A DNA stretch of 64,000 nucleotides from Ideonella benzenivorans (GCF_020387415.1 NZ_JAGWCB010000014.1:1-64000), one strand, 5' to 3'. Positions 1-9,142 are shown, numbered from the stretch's first letter. Notes: generated from the letters alone by a model not told the origin. Translations and numbers: made by a program.

Positions 1-81
1 CTGAACTGGCGCAGCCCCATTCAGGTCTTCGCAGAACTCATGCGCGGCTTGGCCCAAGCCCATCAGGCTACAGTCCACTGA
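1..81 (+). pseudogene. 3' end of an IS30-family transposase (cut by window start)
   Basis: Frame 1 reads LNWRSPIQVFAELMRG and continues to a TGA at 79-81. This is the usual C-terminal tail of IS30-family transposases, in which an LN-x-(R/K)-(S/T)-P segment ends the rve integrase core. Only 26 codons lie inside the window, so whether the upstream element is intact cannot be judged. A terminal inverted repeat follows 17 bp after the stop, at 99-127, as expected for the right end of such an element. No other product fits. Confidence 0.6.
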
Positions 82-98
82 TCAAGCAACCCGGGTGG

Positions 99-127
99 GG
101 TGTTGCACTTCAGATTTGAGAACGCCC
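99..127 (+). repeat. right terminal inverted repeat of IS30-type element (copy 1)
   Basis: A 29-bp sequence starting GGTGTTGCACTTCAGATT and ending in CGCCC. It is the reverse complement of 151-179 with one mismatch. It lies directly after the IS30 transposase tail, so it reads as the right end of that copy. Confidence 0.65.
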
Positions 128-150
128 CTGTTAATTCAAACGTTGAGGCT

Positions 151-179
151 GGGCGGTCTCAAATCTGAAGTGCAACACC
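151..179 (+). repeat. left terminal inverted repeat of IS30-type element (copy 2)
   Basis: A 29-bp inverted partner of 99-127 with one mismatch. It lies 23 bp upstream of the start of a second transposase fragment at 203. The two element ends therefore face each other across 23 bp (128-150), which resembles a head-to-tail pair of copies. Confidence 0.65.
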
Positions 180-202
180 TTGCCAACCGGTAAGGTGTGA
201 GG

Positions 203-274
203 ATGACGACGAGATACAGGCAACTGCAACCCGAAGAGCGCGTGACGATTGCGGCGCTGCGTCTGCAAAACCGG
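203..274 (+). pseudogene. 5' fragment of IS30-family transposase (copy 2, truncated)
   Basis: The ATG at 203 opens a reading frame beginning MTTRYRQLQPEERVTIAALR, the typical N-terminus of IS30-family transposases (helix-turn-helix region). Similarity is lost after about 23 codons, near 272, where a fragment of another element joins on the opposite strand. Only the first helix of the DNA-binding domain remains, so it cannot encode a working transposase. The promoter-side inverted repeat at 151-179 is intact. Confidence 0.6.
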
Positions 275-279
275 GCAAA

Positions 280-369
280 TTCAAAGGTGCCGGGCAACAA
301 CTGCTCGGACAGCACCACCGGCAGGAAGCAAGGTTGGTTGGCAACGGTGCGGTAGCGGGCCATGGGCAT
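280..369 (-). pseudogene. 5' fragment of an IS1182-like transposase
   Basis: On the minus strand, an ATG at 369 or 363 gives MARYRTVANQPCFLPVVLSE followed by QLLPGTFEFA. This is the conserved start of IS1182-type (DUF772) transposases. The similarity ends near 280, exactly where the IS30 fragment on the other strand begins, so a deletion or recombination event fused two element fragments. The remaining 27-29 residues cannot be functional. Assignment to IS1182 rather than another DUF772 family is from memory of the motif. Confidence 0.5.
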
Positions 370-545
370 CCCCAGCACAAGGCGACACATTCACCTGCAA
401 GCCCCATGCCGCAACGATAGGCTGGGGCCATTACCCCACATCCGAACCAAGCACCGACACGGACGTCCCATGCCTGAGATCCACATGCTGCTCGACCGCA
501 CCGGGACCGCCATGGGCGGGGTTTCGCTGCAGCTTCGTTAGCCGC

Positions 546-851
546 ATGAAAAAGCGACTACTCTTTGCAGTCCTCATCGGGGCGGGCGCAGTCGGGCTGC
601 TCATGGTCCCCTTTCTCGGCGCTTTTACAGTTGGGCTGGTGCTGGCAATTATTTGCGCCCTGTCTGGCAGTCTCTTGGGTCCGTATTGCCACAACAGTGA
701 GTACGTTGAAGTTGGTTTCGCGTGGATCACAGTTCACTCCAGCCACGTCTACGTCGTATATTGGGCACTGTTCAGTGCAACCATATTCGTCTTGCTTACG
801 CTAGTTTCATTCGTCTCCCGCGGGCGCGGCAAGCGGAATGGGAAACAGTGA
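546..851 (+). CDS. small membrane protein of unknown function
   Basis: 101 residues beginning MKKRLLFAVLIGAG. Two long hydrophobic stretches (about residues 5-45) and one near residues 75-92 predict two to three membrane segments, followed by a basic tail (RGRGKRNGKQ). The single CHNSEYVEVGF region lies between them. I do not recognise the family. Base composition and codon use are visibly less GC-rich than in all genes from 1046 on, which points to recent acquisition. No Shine-Dalgarno sequence is evident. Instead CGTTAGCCGC directly precedes the ATG, recalling the junction of an integron cassette. It sits immediately after the insertion-sequence debris. Confidence 0.5.
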   Translation: MKKRLLFAVLIGAGAVGLLMVPFLGAFTVGLVLAIICALSGSLLGPYCHNSEYVEVGFAWITVHSSHVYVVYWALFSATIFVLLTLVSFVSRGRGKRNGKQ

Positions 852-1045
852 CGATTCAGCCCCGGAGTGCAAAGCCCTGGGGCCCCTATATGCCCCTCTC
901 CAAACACTAGGCTGGTCTCGGCTTCAGCAAAGCCAGTCGCACCTCCTGACCCGCCCCCTAGCTTCGTGAAGCCGCTTCACAGACCAGCAAAACGCCAGCC
1001 CTGAAGCACAGCGACAGTCACGAGAAAACTCCCCGTTCTTGCCTC

Positions 1046-2257
1046 ATGAAACTCTCTTCCCCGCGCATCCGGCGCCTGGCCCTGGGGGTCGTCGTGCTGG
1101 TGCTGGTCGCCCTGGGCGTGCAGCACTTTGTCTTCCGCCAGCCCGCGCCGCCGTCGCTGATCACCGCCAAGGTGCAGCGCGCCGACATCGAGGACACCGT
1201 GCTGGCCAATGGCACGCTGCAGGCCTTCAAGCAGGTCAGCGTGGGCGCCCAGGTGTCGGGCCAGGTCAAGTCGCTCAAGGTGGCCTTGGGGGACATGGTC
1301 AAGAAGGGCCAGCTGGTGGCCGAGATCGACTCGATGACGCAGCAGAACACGCTGCGCACCACTCAGACCACGCTGGCCAATGTGCAGGCCCAGCTGAAGT
1401 CGGCCCAGGCCACGCTGGCGCAGAACCAGCGCACCCTGGCCCGCCAGCAGCAGATGCGGCGTTCGGACGCCAGCGCCCAGGCCGACCTGGACAGTGCCCG
1501 TGAAGGCGTCGAGACCGCGCAGGCCAATGTGGAGGCGCTGAAGGCCCAGGTAGAGGCCGCCCGCATCGCCGTGGACACTGCCCAGGTGAACCTGGGCTAC
1601 ACGCGCATCACCTCGCCGATCGACGGCCAGGTGGTCTACATCGTGACCGAGGAGGGCACGACGGTGAACTCCAACCAGTCCACGCCGACCATCCTGATCG
1701 TGGCCCAGGTGGACACGATGACGGTGAAGGCGTCCATCTCCGAAGCGGATGTGACCAGTGTGAAGCCGGGCCAGAAGGTGTACTTCACCATCCTGGGCGA
1801 ACCCGACCGCCGCTGGGACACCACGCTGCGCAGCATCGAGCCCGCCACCGACAGCATCAGCTCCAGCAGCACCTCCAGCACCAGCAGCAGTTCCACCAAC
1901 AGCACCACCAGCGCCACCGCCATTTACTACAACGGCAAGCTGGATGTGCCCAACCCGGACCACCTGCTGCGCATCTCGATGACGGCCACGGTGCACATCG
2001 TGCGCAACGCGGCGAAGAACGCGCTGACCATCCCCGCCGGCGCCCTGGGCCCACGCGGCCAGGATGGCCAGACCCAGGTGCAGGTGGTGGGCCAGGACGG
2101 GCGCCCCCAGACCCGCGCGGTCAAGATCGGCATCAACAACAACGTGACCGCCCAGGTGCTGGACGGCTTGCGCGAAGGTGAGCAGGTGGTGCTGGGCAAC
2201 GCGGCCAGCACCAGCAGCGGCAGCAACCAGCGGCGCATGGGCCCGCCGATGTTCTGA
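1046..2257 (+). CDS. macA: MacA-like periplasmic adaptor subunit
   Basis: Membrane-fusion (HlyD/RND-adaptor) protein of 403 residues that would link the MacB ABC transporter to an outer membrane factor in tripartite export of macrolides, peptides or lipids. An N-terminal membrane anchor (about residues 9-28) precedes a biotinyl-lipoyl half ([17 protein letters not shown]), a long alpha-helical hairpin rich in Gln/Ala (about 95-170), the second lipoyl half ([14 protein letters not shown]) and beta-barrel domains. A Ser/Thr-rich stretch at about residues 271-292 is inserted in the barrel region and is not usual for MacA. The macB start follows 10 bp downstream. Substrate cannot be read from sequence. 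Confidence 0.9.
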   Translation: MKLSSPRIRRLALGVVVLVLVALGVQHFVFRQPAPPSLITAKVQRADIEDTVLANGTLQAFKQVSVGAQVSGQVKSLKVALGDMVKKGQLVAEIDSMTQQNTLRTTQTTLANVQAQLKSAQATLAQNQRTLARQQQMRRSDASAQADLDSAREGVETAQANVEALKAQVEAARIAVDTAQVNLGYTRITSPIDGQVVYIVTEEGTTVNSNQSTPTILIVAQVDTMTVKASISEADVTSVKPGQKVYFTILGEPDRRWDTTLRSIEPATDSISSSSTSSTSSSSTNSTTSATAIYYNGKLDVPNPDHLLRISMTATVHIVRNAAKNALTIPAGALGPRGQDGQTQVQVVGQDGRPQTRAVKIGINNNVTAQVLDGLREGEQVVLGNAASTSSGSNQRRMGPPMF

Positions 2258-2267
2258 CGCCGGCACC

Positions 2268-4256
2268 ATGAGCGAACACACGCAAGCCGCCCCGCTGCTG
2301 GACCTGCGCGGCGTCGGCCGCGAATTCCCCGCCGGCGAAGGCACCCTGACGGTGCTGCAGGACATCAACCTGCAGATCCAGGCCGGTGAGATGGTGGCCA
2401 TCGTCGGCCAGTCGGGCTCCGGCAAGTCCACATTGATGAACCTGATCGGCTGCCTGGACCAGGCCAGCCGCGGCCGCTACGCCATCGCCGGGCGCGAGGT
2501 GGCCCAGCTCCGCCCGGACGAGCTGGCCGAGCTGCGGCGCGAACACTTCGGCTTTATCTTCCAGCGCTATCACCTGCTGTCCGACCTGACGGCCCAGGGC
2601 AATGTGGAGGTGCCGGCGATCTACGCCGGCCTGCCGGCCGCGGAGCGCCACAGCCGCGCACAGGCCCTGCTGCAGCGCCTGGGGCTGGGCGACCGCACGC
2701 AACATGTGCCGGGCAAGCTCTCCGGCGGCCAGCAACAGCGGGTGTCCATCGCCCGCGCGCTGATGAACGGCGGCAGCGTCATCCTGGCCGATGAGCCCAC
2801 CGGGGCGCTGGACAGCGGCTCGGGCGAAGAGGTGATGCGCATCCTGGGCGAGCTGCATGCCCAGGGCCAGACCATCATCATCGTCACCCACGACATGGGC
2901 GTGGCCCGCCACGCCGAGCGCATCGTGGAGCTGAAGGACGGCCGCATCGTCTCCGATGCGCCCAACACCCCGGTGCGGTCCGCCACCCCGGCGGCCGGCC
3001 CGCACACGCCACCCGCGCACGCCCGCCCCCAGACCCTGGCCCGCCGTTGGCGCGCCACCGCCGACAGCCTGGGCGAAGCTTTCCACATGGCCTTGCTGGC
3101 CATGAACGCGCACCGCCTGCGCACCCTGCTGACCATGCTGGGCATCGTCATCGGCATCGCCTCGGTGGTGTCGGTGGTGGCCCTGGGCCGCGGCTCGCAG
3201 CAGAAGGTGCTGGCCAACATCAGCAGCATCGGCACCAACACCATCGAGGTGTTCTCGGGTCTGGGCTTTGGCGACCCACGCTCCGCGCGCATCCAGACCC
3301 TGCGGCCAGACGACGCCGACGCCCTGGCCGAGCAGTCCTATGTGGACAGCGTGACGCCCAATGTGCAGACCTCGGTCACGGCGCGGGTGGGCAACATCGA
3401 CGCCTCGGTCAACGTCAACGGCGTGGGCGAGCAGTACTTTCGCGTCAAGGGCCTGACCATGGCCCTGGGCACCGCCTTCGATGCCAACGGCATCCGCCGC
3501 TACGCCCAGGTGGCGGTGATCGACGACAACGCCAAGAAGAAGCTGTTCCCCACCGGCGACCCGATCGGCCAGGTGCTGTTCCTGGGCAGTATGCCGGTCT
3601 ACGTGGTGGGCGTCACCGCCAAGAAGGACAGCGCCTTCGGCCCCAACAGCGAGAGCCTGAACATCTTCGTGCCCTACACCACGGCGATGCGGCGTCTGAT
3701 CGGCCAGGGCTATCTGCGCAGCATCACGGTGCGGGTGGATGACTCCGCACCGATGGCCGCGGCCGAGCAGGGCATCAACCAGCTGCTGGAGCGCCGCCAC
3801 GGCCGGGTGGACTTCTACGTGCTCAACACCGACAGCATCCGCCAGACCATCGAGAGCACCACCCAGACCCTGACCCTGCTGATCGCCTCGATCGCGGTCA
3901 TTTCCCTGGTGGTGGGCGGCATCGGGGTGATGAACATCATGCTGGTGAGCGTGACTGAACGCACCGCCGAGATCGGCGTGCGCATGGCGGTGGGCGCGCG
4001 CCAGCGCGACATCCAGCAGCAGTTCCTGATCGAGGCGGTGCTGGTCTGCCTGCTGGGCGGCGTGCTGGGCATCGCCGGCGCCCTGGGCTTCGGCGCGCTG
4101 TTCTCGCATTTCAGCCAGGACTTTGCCCTGTCCTTCTCACCCACCGCGATGGGCGCGGCCTTCCTCTGCGCCACGCTGATCGGCGTCGTGTTCGGCTACC
4201 TGCCAGCCCGCAGCGCCGCCCGCCTCAACCCGGTCGAGGCCCTGTCCCGTGATTGA
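2268..4256 (+). CDS. macB: MacB-like ABC exporter (ATPase-permease fusion)
   Basis: 662 residues, close to the usual MacB length of about 650. The N-terminal ABC ATPase shows Walker [11 protein letters not shown]-loop, signature LSGGQQQR and Walker B VILADEP. A linker of about 50 residues leads to the FtsX-type permease with one membrane segment near residue 290, a large periplasmic MacB_PCD domain, and three C-terminal segments including [20 protein letters not shown]. The ATG at 2268 is chosen because upstream codons lie inside macA. It forms an operon with the adaptor before it and the outer membrane factor after it, so it should power a complete MacAB-TolC-type exporter. Confidence 0.92.
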   Translation: MSEHTQAAPLLDLRGVGREFPAGEGTLTVLQDINLQIQAGEMVAIVGQSGSGKSTLMNLIGCLDQASRGRYAIAGREVAQLRPDELAELRREHFGFIFQRYHLLSDLTAQGNVEVPAIYAGLPAAERHSRAQALLQRLGLGDRTQHVPGKLSGGQQQRVSIARALMNGGSVILADEPTGALDSGSGEEVMRILGELHAQGQTIIIVTHDMGVARHAERIVELKDGRIVSDAPNTPVRSATPAAGPHTPPAHARPQTLARRWRATADSLGEAFHMALLAMNAHRLRTLLTMLGIVIGIASVVSVVALGRGSQQKVLANISSIGTNTIEVFSGLGFGDPRSARIQTLRPDDADALAEQSYVDSVTPNVQTSVTARVGNIDASVNVNGVGEQYFRVKGLTMALGTAFDANGIRRYAQVAVIDDNAKKKLFPTGDPIGQVLFLGSMPVYVVGVTAKKDSAFGPNSESLNIFVPYTTAMRRLIGQGYLRSITVRVDDSAPMAAAEQGINQLLERRHGRVDFYVLNTDSIRQTIESTTQTLTLLIASIAVISLVVGGIGVMNIMLVSVTERTAEIGVRMAVGARQRDIQQQFLIEAVLVCLLGGVLGIAGALGFGALFSHFSQDFALSFSPTAMGAAFLCATLIGVVFGYLPARSAARLNPVEALSRD

Positions 4257-4260
4257 TCCC

Positions 4261-5667
4261 ATGGCCGCTCGCTCCCGCTTCTTCCCGCTCCAGGCGCTGA
4301 CCCTAGCCACCCTCACCTTGCTGGCCAGCGGCTGCGCCGTCACCCGCACGCCCTACAGCGCGCCCGAACCGGCCGTGCCGGCGCAGTGGGACACCCCGAG
4401 CCCGTCGGCAGCCCCGGCGGCCGCCGCCACCGACCGCTGGTGGACCCGCTTCGACGACCCGACCCTGACCGCCCTGGTGGACGAGGCCCTGCGGCGCAAC
4501 GCCGACATGGCCGTGGCCGCCCTGTCGGTCAAGCAGGCGCAGCTGGCCGCCGGCCTGGCCGACAACGACCGCTGGCCCGTGCCCAGCGCCAGCCTGGGCA
4601 GCACCTCGCAGCGCGCCATCCACCACGCCGGCACCCGCAGCCAGACCCACAGCGTCAGCGGGGGCGTGAGCTGGGAAGTGGACCTGTGGCAGCGCCTGGC
4701 CGCGCTGAGCGACGCCGCCGAATGGGAGGCCCAGGCCACCGAGCAGGACCGCCAGGCCACCGCCCTGAGCCTGGCCGGCACCGTGGCCGAGGATTACTGG
4801 CAGCTGGCCTACCTGAACCAGCGCGTGACCAGCGCCCAAGCCAGCCTGGACTACGCGCAGCGCACCCGCGATCTGGTGAAAGCGCAGTACGCGGCCGGTG
4901 CGGTCTCAGGCCTGGACCTGCAGCAGGCCGAGCAGACCGTGCTGAGCCAACAAGCCAGCCTCTCGGCCCTGGCGGAACAGCGCTCACAAGCCCGCCACGC
5001 GCTGGTGCTCCTGTTCGACCATGCGCCCAGCGCGGCGGCGCTGGCCGGCCTGCTGCCGCAGGAGCCGCAGACCCTGCCCGAGCGACCCCTTCCGCCGGTG
5101 GCCGCCGGCGTACCCGCCGAGGTGCTGGGCCGCCGCCCCGACCTGCGCGCGGCCGAACTGCGCCTGCGCGAAACCCTGGCCAGCCACGATGCCGCCGCCG
5201 CGGCCTACTACCCCACGCTGAGCCTGACGGGCGCCCTGGGCAGCAGCAGCAACGCGTTGGGCAACCTGCTGTCCAACCCGGTGGGCACGCTGGGCGCGGG
5301 CCTGACCCTGCCCTTCCTGCGGGTGCGCGAAATGCACCTGACCAATGCCAAGAACCAGGCGGCCTATGAAAGCGCGGTCATCGGCTACCGCCAGACCCTC
5401 TACAGCGCCCTGGCCGATGTGCAGAACGCCCTGAGCAACCGCGAGGCCCTGGCCCGCCAGGGCGAGTGGCTGGCCGGCTCGCTGGCTGCAGCCCGCCAGG
5501 TCGAGGCCATGACCGAGGTGCGCTACCGCCACGGCGCGGTGGCGCTCAAGGACTGGCTGGACGCCCAGGAAAGCCGCCGCAGCGCAGAGGTCGCCCTGGC
5601 CGAAAACCAGCTCGCGCGCCTGCAGAACCAGGTGACGCTTTACCAGGCCCTGGGCGGCGGGGTCTGA
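4261..5667 (+). CDS. outer membrane efflux lipoprotein (NodT/TolC family)
   Basis: 468 residues. A lipoprotein signal peptide with lipobox LASGC places Cys near residue 23. Two OEP (outer membrane efflux) repeats follow, with the typical DPTLTALVDEALRRNADM start, the VSWEVDLWQRL strand and a second copy ending in long helices. It should be the exit duct for the MacAB pair. ATG at 4261 is preferred. A GTG at 4249 overlapping the macB stop would add four residues before the signal peptide and is possible. The gene closes the three-gene operon. Confidence 0.9.
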   Translation: MAARSRFFPLQALTLATLTLLASGCAVTRTPYSAPEPAVPAQWDTPSPSAAPAAAATDRWWTRFDDPTLTALVDEALRRNADMAVAALSVKQAQLAAGLADNDRWPVPSASLGSTSQRAIHHAGTRSQTHSVSGGVSWEVDLWQRLAALSDAAEWEAQATEQDRQATALSLAGTVAEDYWQLAYLNQRVTSAQASLDYAQRTRDLVKAQYAAGAVSGLDLQQAEQTVLSQQASLSALAEQRSQARHALVLLFDHAPSAAALAGLLPQEPQTLPERPLPPVAAGVPAEVLGRRPDLRAAELRLRETLASHDAAAAAYYPTLSLTGALGSSSNALGNLLSNPVGTLGAGLTLPFLRVREMHLTNAKNQAAYESAVIGYRQTLYSALADVQNALSNREALARQGEWLAGSLAAARQVEAMTEVRYRHGAVALKDWLDAQESRRSAEVALAENQLARLQNQVTLYQALGGGV

Positions 5668-5688
5668 CCCCCGTCTCCGGCCCTGGTC

Positions 5689-6231
5689 TCAGGGCAAGGC
5701 CTGCAAGGCCGCCCGCAGCGCGGCGGCATCCGGCAGAAAGCGGATGTCCGTCACCTCCAGCGCCTTCAGCTGGATCAGCGTGGCCTGCCCGGTTTGGCGT
5801 GGCAGGTCGGCGGCCTCGGCCGCGTCCTGCACCAGCCCGAGGGAGAACGGCAGTTCGCGCAGCTTGGGCAGGGCGAACATGCGGGTGATCAGCGCCGGCA
5901 TGGCACTGATGTCGGCCAGCGCGATGACCCGGTGCTGCACCAGGGCCGCGGCACCCCACTCGGCCAGCACCGGGTGAACCCAGGCACTGGCCTGCTTGTC
6001 GGCCGTGAAGACGATCGCCTGGACCGAGGCATCCAGATAGACGGCACGGGCATTGGCGTCCAGCACCCTGCGCACGGTCAACGATGTGCCCACCATGGCC
6101 GGCTCCGTCGGAATGGGGGCGGCTTCGGGCGCGCCCCAGGCCAGCCCCGCCCAGCCGCCCAGGGCCCCCAGCAGCCACTGGCGACGGCGCGGCGCGCCAC
6201 GGAAAGGTGTCGTCGAGGTCAGCGTGTGCAT
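5689..6231 (-). CDS. exported hypothetical protein, thioredoxin-like
   Basis: 180 residues with an arginine-rich N-terminus and hydrophobic segment (RRRQWLLGALGGWAGLAWG), an apparent Sec or Tat signal peptide cleaved near GAPEAA. The rest reads like a short alpha/beta redoxin-type fold (VRRVLDANARAVYLDASVQ, then AIVFTADKQAS), but no CxxC pair is present, so it is unlikely to be a thiol-disulfide enzyme. Similar small proteins occur in Burkholderiales without known role. It overlaps the 3' end of the upstream MocR gene by 13 bp on the same strand, so the two may be cotranscribed. Confidence 0.55.
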   Translation of the reverse strand: MHTLTSTTPFRGAPRRRQWLLGALGGWAGLAWGAPEAAPIPTEPAMVGTSLTVRRVLDANARAVYLDASVQAIVFTADKQASAWVHPVLAEWGAAALVQHRVIALADISAMPALITRMFALPKLRELPFSLGLVQDAAEAADLPRQTGQATLIQLKALEVTDIRFLPDAAALRAALQALP

Positions 6232-7676
6232 GGCGCGATGGTAGCGGCCGCGCGCATCAGCCCGCAGGCCAGCGCCCCCACCCGTTTCAGGCCGGCGCGC
6301 TGCGCGTCGTCCCAGCGGCTGGCCACGCCCAGGCGGATGCAGTGGCGGAAGCGGTCGGTGGCGCTGAACATGGTGCCCGGCGCAATGCAGATGCGCTCGG
6401 CCAGGCAGGCCTGGTAGAGCGCCCTCGAGTCCACGCCTTCGGGCAGCTCTACCCAGAGGATGTAGCCACCGGGCGGGTCGGTCACCCGGCTGCCCTTGGG
6501 AAAGTGGCGGGCGATCAGGTCACGCGCCTCGTCCACCCGGGCGGCGATGGTGCTGCGCAGCGCGCGGTAGCTGGCCTCGATGCCGGGCTGGGTCAGCAGA
6601 TCGGCCATGGCCCGCTGCAACATCACCGTCTGTCCGCCGCCGGTGGTGGCCTTCAAGCGGGCCAGCTTGTCCAGCCAGCGGCCCGGCGCCACCCAGCCCA
6701 TGCGCAGACCCGGGGCGATGGTCTTGCTGAACGAGCCGCACAGCATCACCTGCCCGCTGGGGTCGAAGGAGGCCACCGCCCGGCGCTTGTCCTCCTGCTC
6801 GACCAGGTCGTTGCACAGCACATCCTCGATCAGCGGGATGCCGCGCGCGGCCGTCATCTGGGCCAGCCGGCGCCGCTCCGGCAGCGGCATGCAGGCGCCC
6901 AGCGGGTTGCTCAGCGTGGGCACCACCAGCACGGCCTTGACCGGCTGGGTGTCGAAGGCCAGTTGCAGCGCATCCAGCGAGAGGCCGGTGCGCGGGTGAG
7001 TGGGGATCTCCAACGCGCGCAGGTGCAGCGCCTCCAGGATCTCCAGAAAGCCGAAATAGGTCGGGGACTCCAGCGCCACCACATCGCCCGGCCGCGTCAC
7101 CGCCCGCAGGCACAGGCTGATCGACTCCAGACAGCTGTTGGTGACCACGATGTCGCGCGCCTCGTAGCCGCAGCCCATGCGCAGCGTGTGGCGGGCGATG
7201 GCGCGGCGCAGTTCTTCGTCGCCCTGCCCGAGCGGGTACTGGCACAGCGTGGCCCGGTGCCGCTGGGTGGCTCGGCTGACCGCGCGCCGCACCCGCTCCT
7301 CGTCGAACAGATCGGCCGAGGGACAAGCGGCGCCAAAGGACAGATAGCTCGGATCCGACGCGAGCTGCATCACCTGCTGCGACATGGAGCTCACATCCAC
7401 CGGCAGCGAGGCCTCGGGCGGGCGCGAGGCCTCGGGCTCCGGCAGCCGGCGCGGCCGGGCCGCCACAAAGTAGCCGGAACGGGCCCGGGCCTCGATCAGC
7501 CGGGCATCCTCCAGCGTGCGGTAGGCCTGCACCACCGTGGCCAGCGAGACCCCGCGGGCGCGGGCCAGCTCGCGCACCGAGGGAATGCGCTCGCCGCGGG
7601 CCAGCGTGCCGGCCCGGATCGGCCCGGCCAGCGATTCGGCGATCTGCAGGTACAGGGTGTCGGCGGCGGTGTTCAT
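6219..7676 (-). CDS. MocR-family regulator (GntR HTH fused to aminotransferase domain)
   Basis: 485 residues. An N-terminal winged helix of GntR type (IPSVRELARARGVSLATVVQ, about residues 30-50) is joined by a proline/arginine linker to a fold-type-I aminotransferase domain. The PLP lysine is in the GSFSKTIAPGLRMGW motif. MocR proteins use PLP or an aldimine as effector and usually control the divergent gene. Here that is the DUF2917 gene at 7829, across a 152-bp gap with an inverted repeat at 7684-7720. The bound amine or amino acid cannot be predicted. Confidence 0.88.
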   Translation of the reverse strand: MNTAADTLYLQIAESLAGPIRAGTLARGERIPSVRELARARGVSLATVVQAYRTLEDARLIEARARSGYFVAARPRRLPEPEASRPPEASLPVDVSSMSQQVMQLASDPSYLSFGAACPSADLFDEERVRRAVSRATQRHRATLCQYPLGQGDEELRRAIARHTLRMGCGYEARDIVVTNSCLESISLCLRAVTRPGDVVALESPTYFGFLEILEALHLRALEIPTHPRTGLSLDALQLAFDTQPVKAVLVVPTLSNPLGACMPLPERRRLAQMTAARGIPLIEDVLCNDLVEQEDKRRAVASFDPSGQVMLCGSFSKTIAPGLRMGWVAPGRWLDKLARLKATTGGGQTVMLQRAMADLLTQPGIEASYRALRSTIAARVDEARDLIARHFPKGSRVTDPPGGYILWVELPEGVDSRALYQACLAERICIAPGTMFSATDRFRHCIRLGVASRWDDAQRAGLKRVGALACGLMRAAATIAPCTR

Positions 7677-7683
7677 GGCCCCA

Positions 7684-7720
7684 TTCTGTATGGGTCACTC
7701 CCGGCCCAACCAGTACAGAT
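7684..7720. promoter_or_regulatory. candidate MocR operator in the divergent promoter region
   Basis: Arms TTCTGTATGGG (7684-7694) and CCAGTACAGAT (7710-7720) form an imperfect inverted repeat (TCTGTA/TACAGA identical) separated by 15 bp. It begins 8 bp upstream of the MocR start codon in the gap shared with the DUF2917 gene, where autoregulation and target regulation would be expected. Confidence 0.4.
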
Positions 7721-7828
7721 ACCCTCGAGACAGACCAGCACAGCCGCGCCCCAGGGCCGGGTGTGGTGCCCAAGATCATCGCGCGCTGTGGCTGGGCCAG
7801 ACGGGCGGCACCGCCTACGGTAGAGGCC

Positions 7829-8152
7829 ATGAACACGCTGCCCTTTCCACCGCCTTCCGCCCTGCGGCAAGACCGCAGCCTGCCCCCAGCCGTCCGCGCG
7901 TCGGCGCCCGCCCTGCCGGCCCACCTGGCCCCGCCCACGTTGGCCCTGGCGTCCGGCGAGGTTCACAGCCGCACCGGCGCGGCCGGCAGCCGGCTGCACG
8001 TCCAGGCCGGGCGGGTGTGGCTGACCGAGACCGACGATGCGCAGGACCACTTTCTGGATCCCGGCGACAGCCACCTGGTGCGCGGCTCCGGTCTGCTGGT
8101 GGTGGAGGCCCTGGGCCCCGAGGTGGCGGTGCTGGCCTGGGAAGCGCGCTAG
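7829..8152 (+). CDS. DUF2917 domain protein
   Basis: 107 residues. The C-terminal two thirds match DUF2917: LHVQAGRVWLTETDD, then the DPGDSHLVRGSGLLVVEA segment, a small cupin-like beta domain containing the family's W(L/V)T motif. An ATG at 7829 is preferred over one at 7763, which would extend into the regulatory gap. Genes of this family commonly lie next to MocR or LysR-type regulators in Burkholderiales. Function is unknown. It is divergent from the MocR gene and probably its direct target. Confidence 0.7.
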   Translation: MNTLPFPPPSALRQDRSLPPAVRASAPALPAHLAPPTLALASGEVHSRTGAAGSRLHVQAGRVWLTETDDAQDHFLDPGDSHLVRGSGLLVVEALGPEVAVLAWEAR

Positions 8153-8224
8153 CCTTGTCCTGACGCAGACTGGGCCCATGGGCGGCCGTTTAAGATGCCG
8201 TCTTTACGCTCGGAAACGTCGGTC

Positions 8225-9142
8225 ATGGAAGCTTGGATGCCCCCGCTGCGCTATTGGGTTCTGGCGATCTTCATCGCGTCGGCGCTCTACGCCCACCTGC
8301 GCGGCAAGGTGCGCTTTGGCCTGGTGCGGGCGCTGACGGACTTCACCGTGCTGCTGGCCCCGGTCAACGCGCTGCTGTACCTGGGCTCCAAGGTGCCGGC
8401 CAAGCCCTTCCTGGACGCCAAGGACTTCCCCGAGCTGAAGCCGCTGCAGGAACACTGGGAAGAGATCCGCGCCGAGGCCTTGCGCCTGAACGACGAAGGC
8501 TTCATCAAGGCCGCCGAGGGCTACACCGACATCGGCTTCAACTCCTTCTTCCGCACCGGCTGGAAGCGCTTCTACCTGAAGTGGTATGGCGAGGACATGC
8601 CCTCGGCCACCAAGCTGTGCCCGCGCACGGTGGAACTGGTCAACCAGATCCCCGGCATCAAGGCGGCCATGTTCACCTCGCTGCCGCCGGGCGCGCGCCT
8701 GGTGCGCCACCGCGACCCCTTTGCCGGCTCCATCCGCTATCACCTGGGTCTGATCACGCCCAACTCGGACGAATGCTTCATCGAGGTGGATGGCCAGCGC
8801 CGCTCCTGGCATGACGGCGAGCCGATGATGTTCGACGAGACCTACATCCACTACGCCGAGAACAAGACCGACCACCCGCGGGTGATCCTCTTCTGCGACG
8901 TGGAGCGCCCGGTCTACACCGCGCCGCTGGCCTGGTTCAACCGCGCCTTCGGCCGCATCGTGCTGAACGCCGCCCGCACCCAGAACGTGGAAGGCGAGTC
9001 GATCGGCCTGGTCAACAAGATCTTCGCCCACGGCTACAAGCTGCGCCTGGCCGGCAAGGCCCTGAAGGCCAAGTCCCGCACCACCTATTACGTGCTCAAG
9101 TGGGTGGCCATCCTGGGCGCGCTGTACCTGATCTTCCGCTGA
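8225..9142 (+). CDS. lpxO: LpxO-like lipid A hydroxylase (Asp/Asn beta-hydroxylase family)
   Basis: About 305 residues. An N-terminal membrane segment (YWVLAIFIASALYAHLRG) anchors the protein in the inner membrane, as in LpxO. The aspartyl/asparaginyl beta-hydroxylase domain carries the iron ligands in HRDPFAGSIRYHLGL (HxD) and the distal His in DETYIHYAENKT. It would use Fe(II) and 2-oxoglutarate to 2-hydroxylate a lipid A acyl chain. A C-terminal hydrophobic segment (YVLKWVAILGALYLIF) is also present. An alternative ATG at 8195 adds ten residues. No other lipid A genes are nearby. Confidence 0.85.
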   Translation: MEAWMPPLRYWVLAIFIASALYAHLRGKVRFGLVRALTDFTVLLAPVNALLYLGSKVPAKPFLDAKDFPELKPLQEHWEEIRAEALRLNDEGFIKAAEGYTDIGFNSFFRTGWKRFYLKWYGEDMPSATKLCPRTVELVNQIPGIKAAMFTSLPPGARLVRHRDPFAGSIRYHLGLITPNSDECFIEVDGQRRSWHDGEPMMFDETYIHYAENKTDHPRVILFCDVERPVYTAPLAWFNRAFGRIVLNAARTQNVEGESIGLVNKIFAHGYKLRLAGKALKAKSRTTYYVLKWVAILGALYLIFR

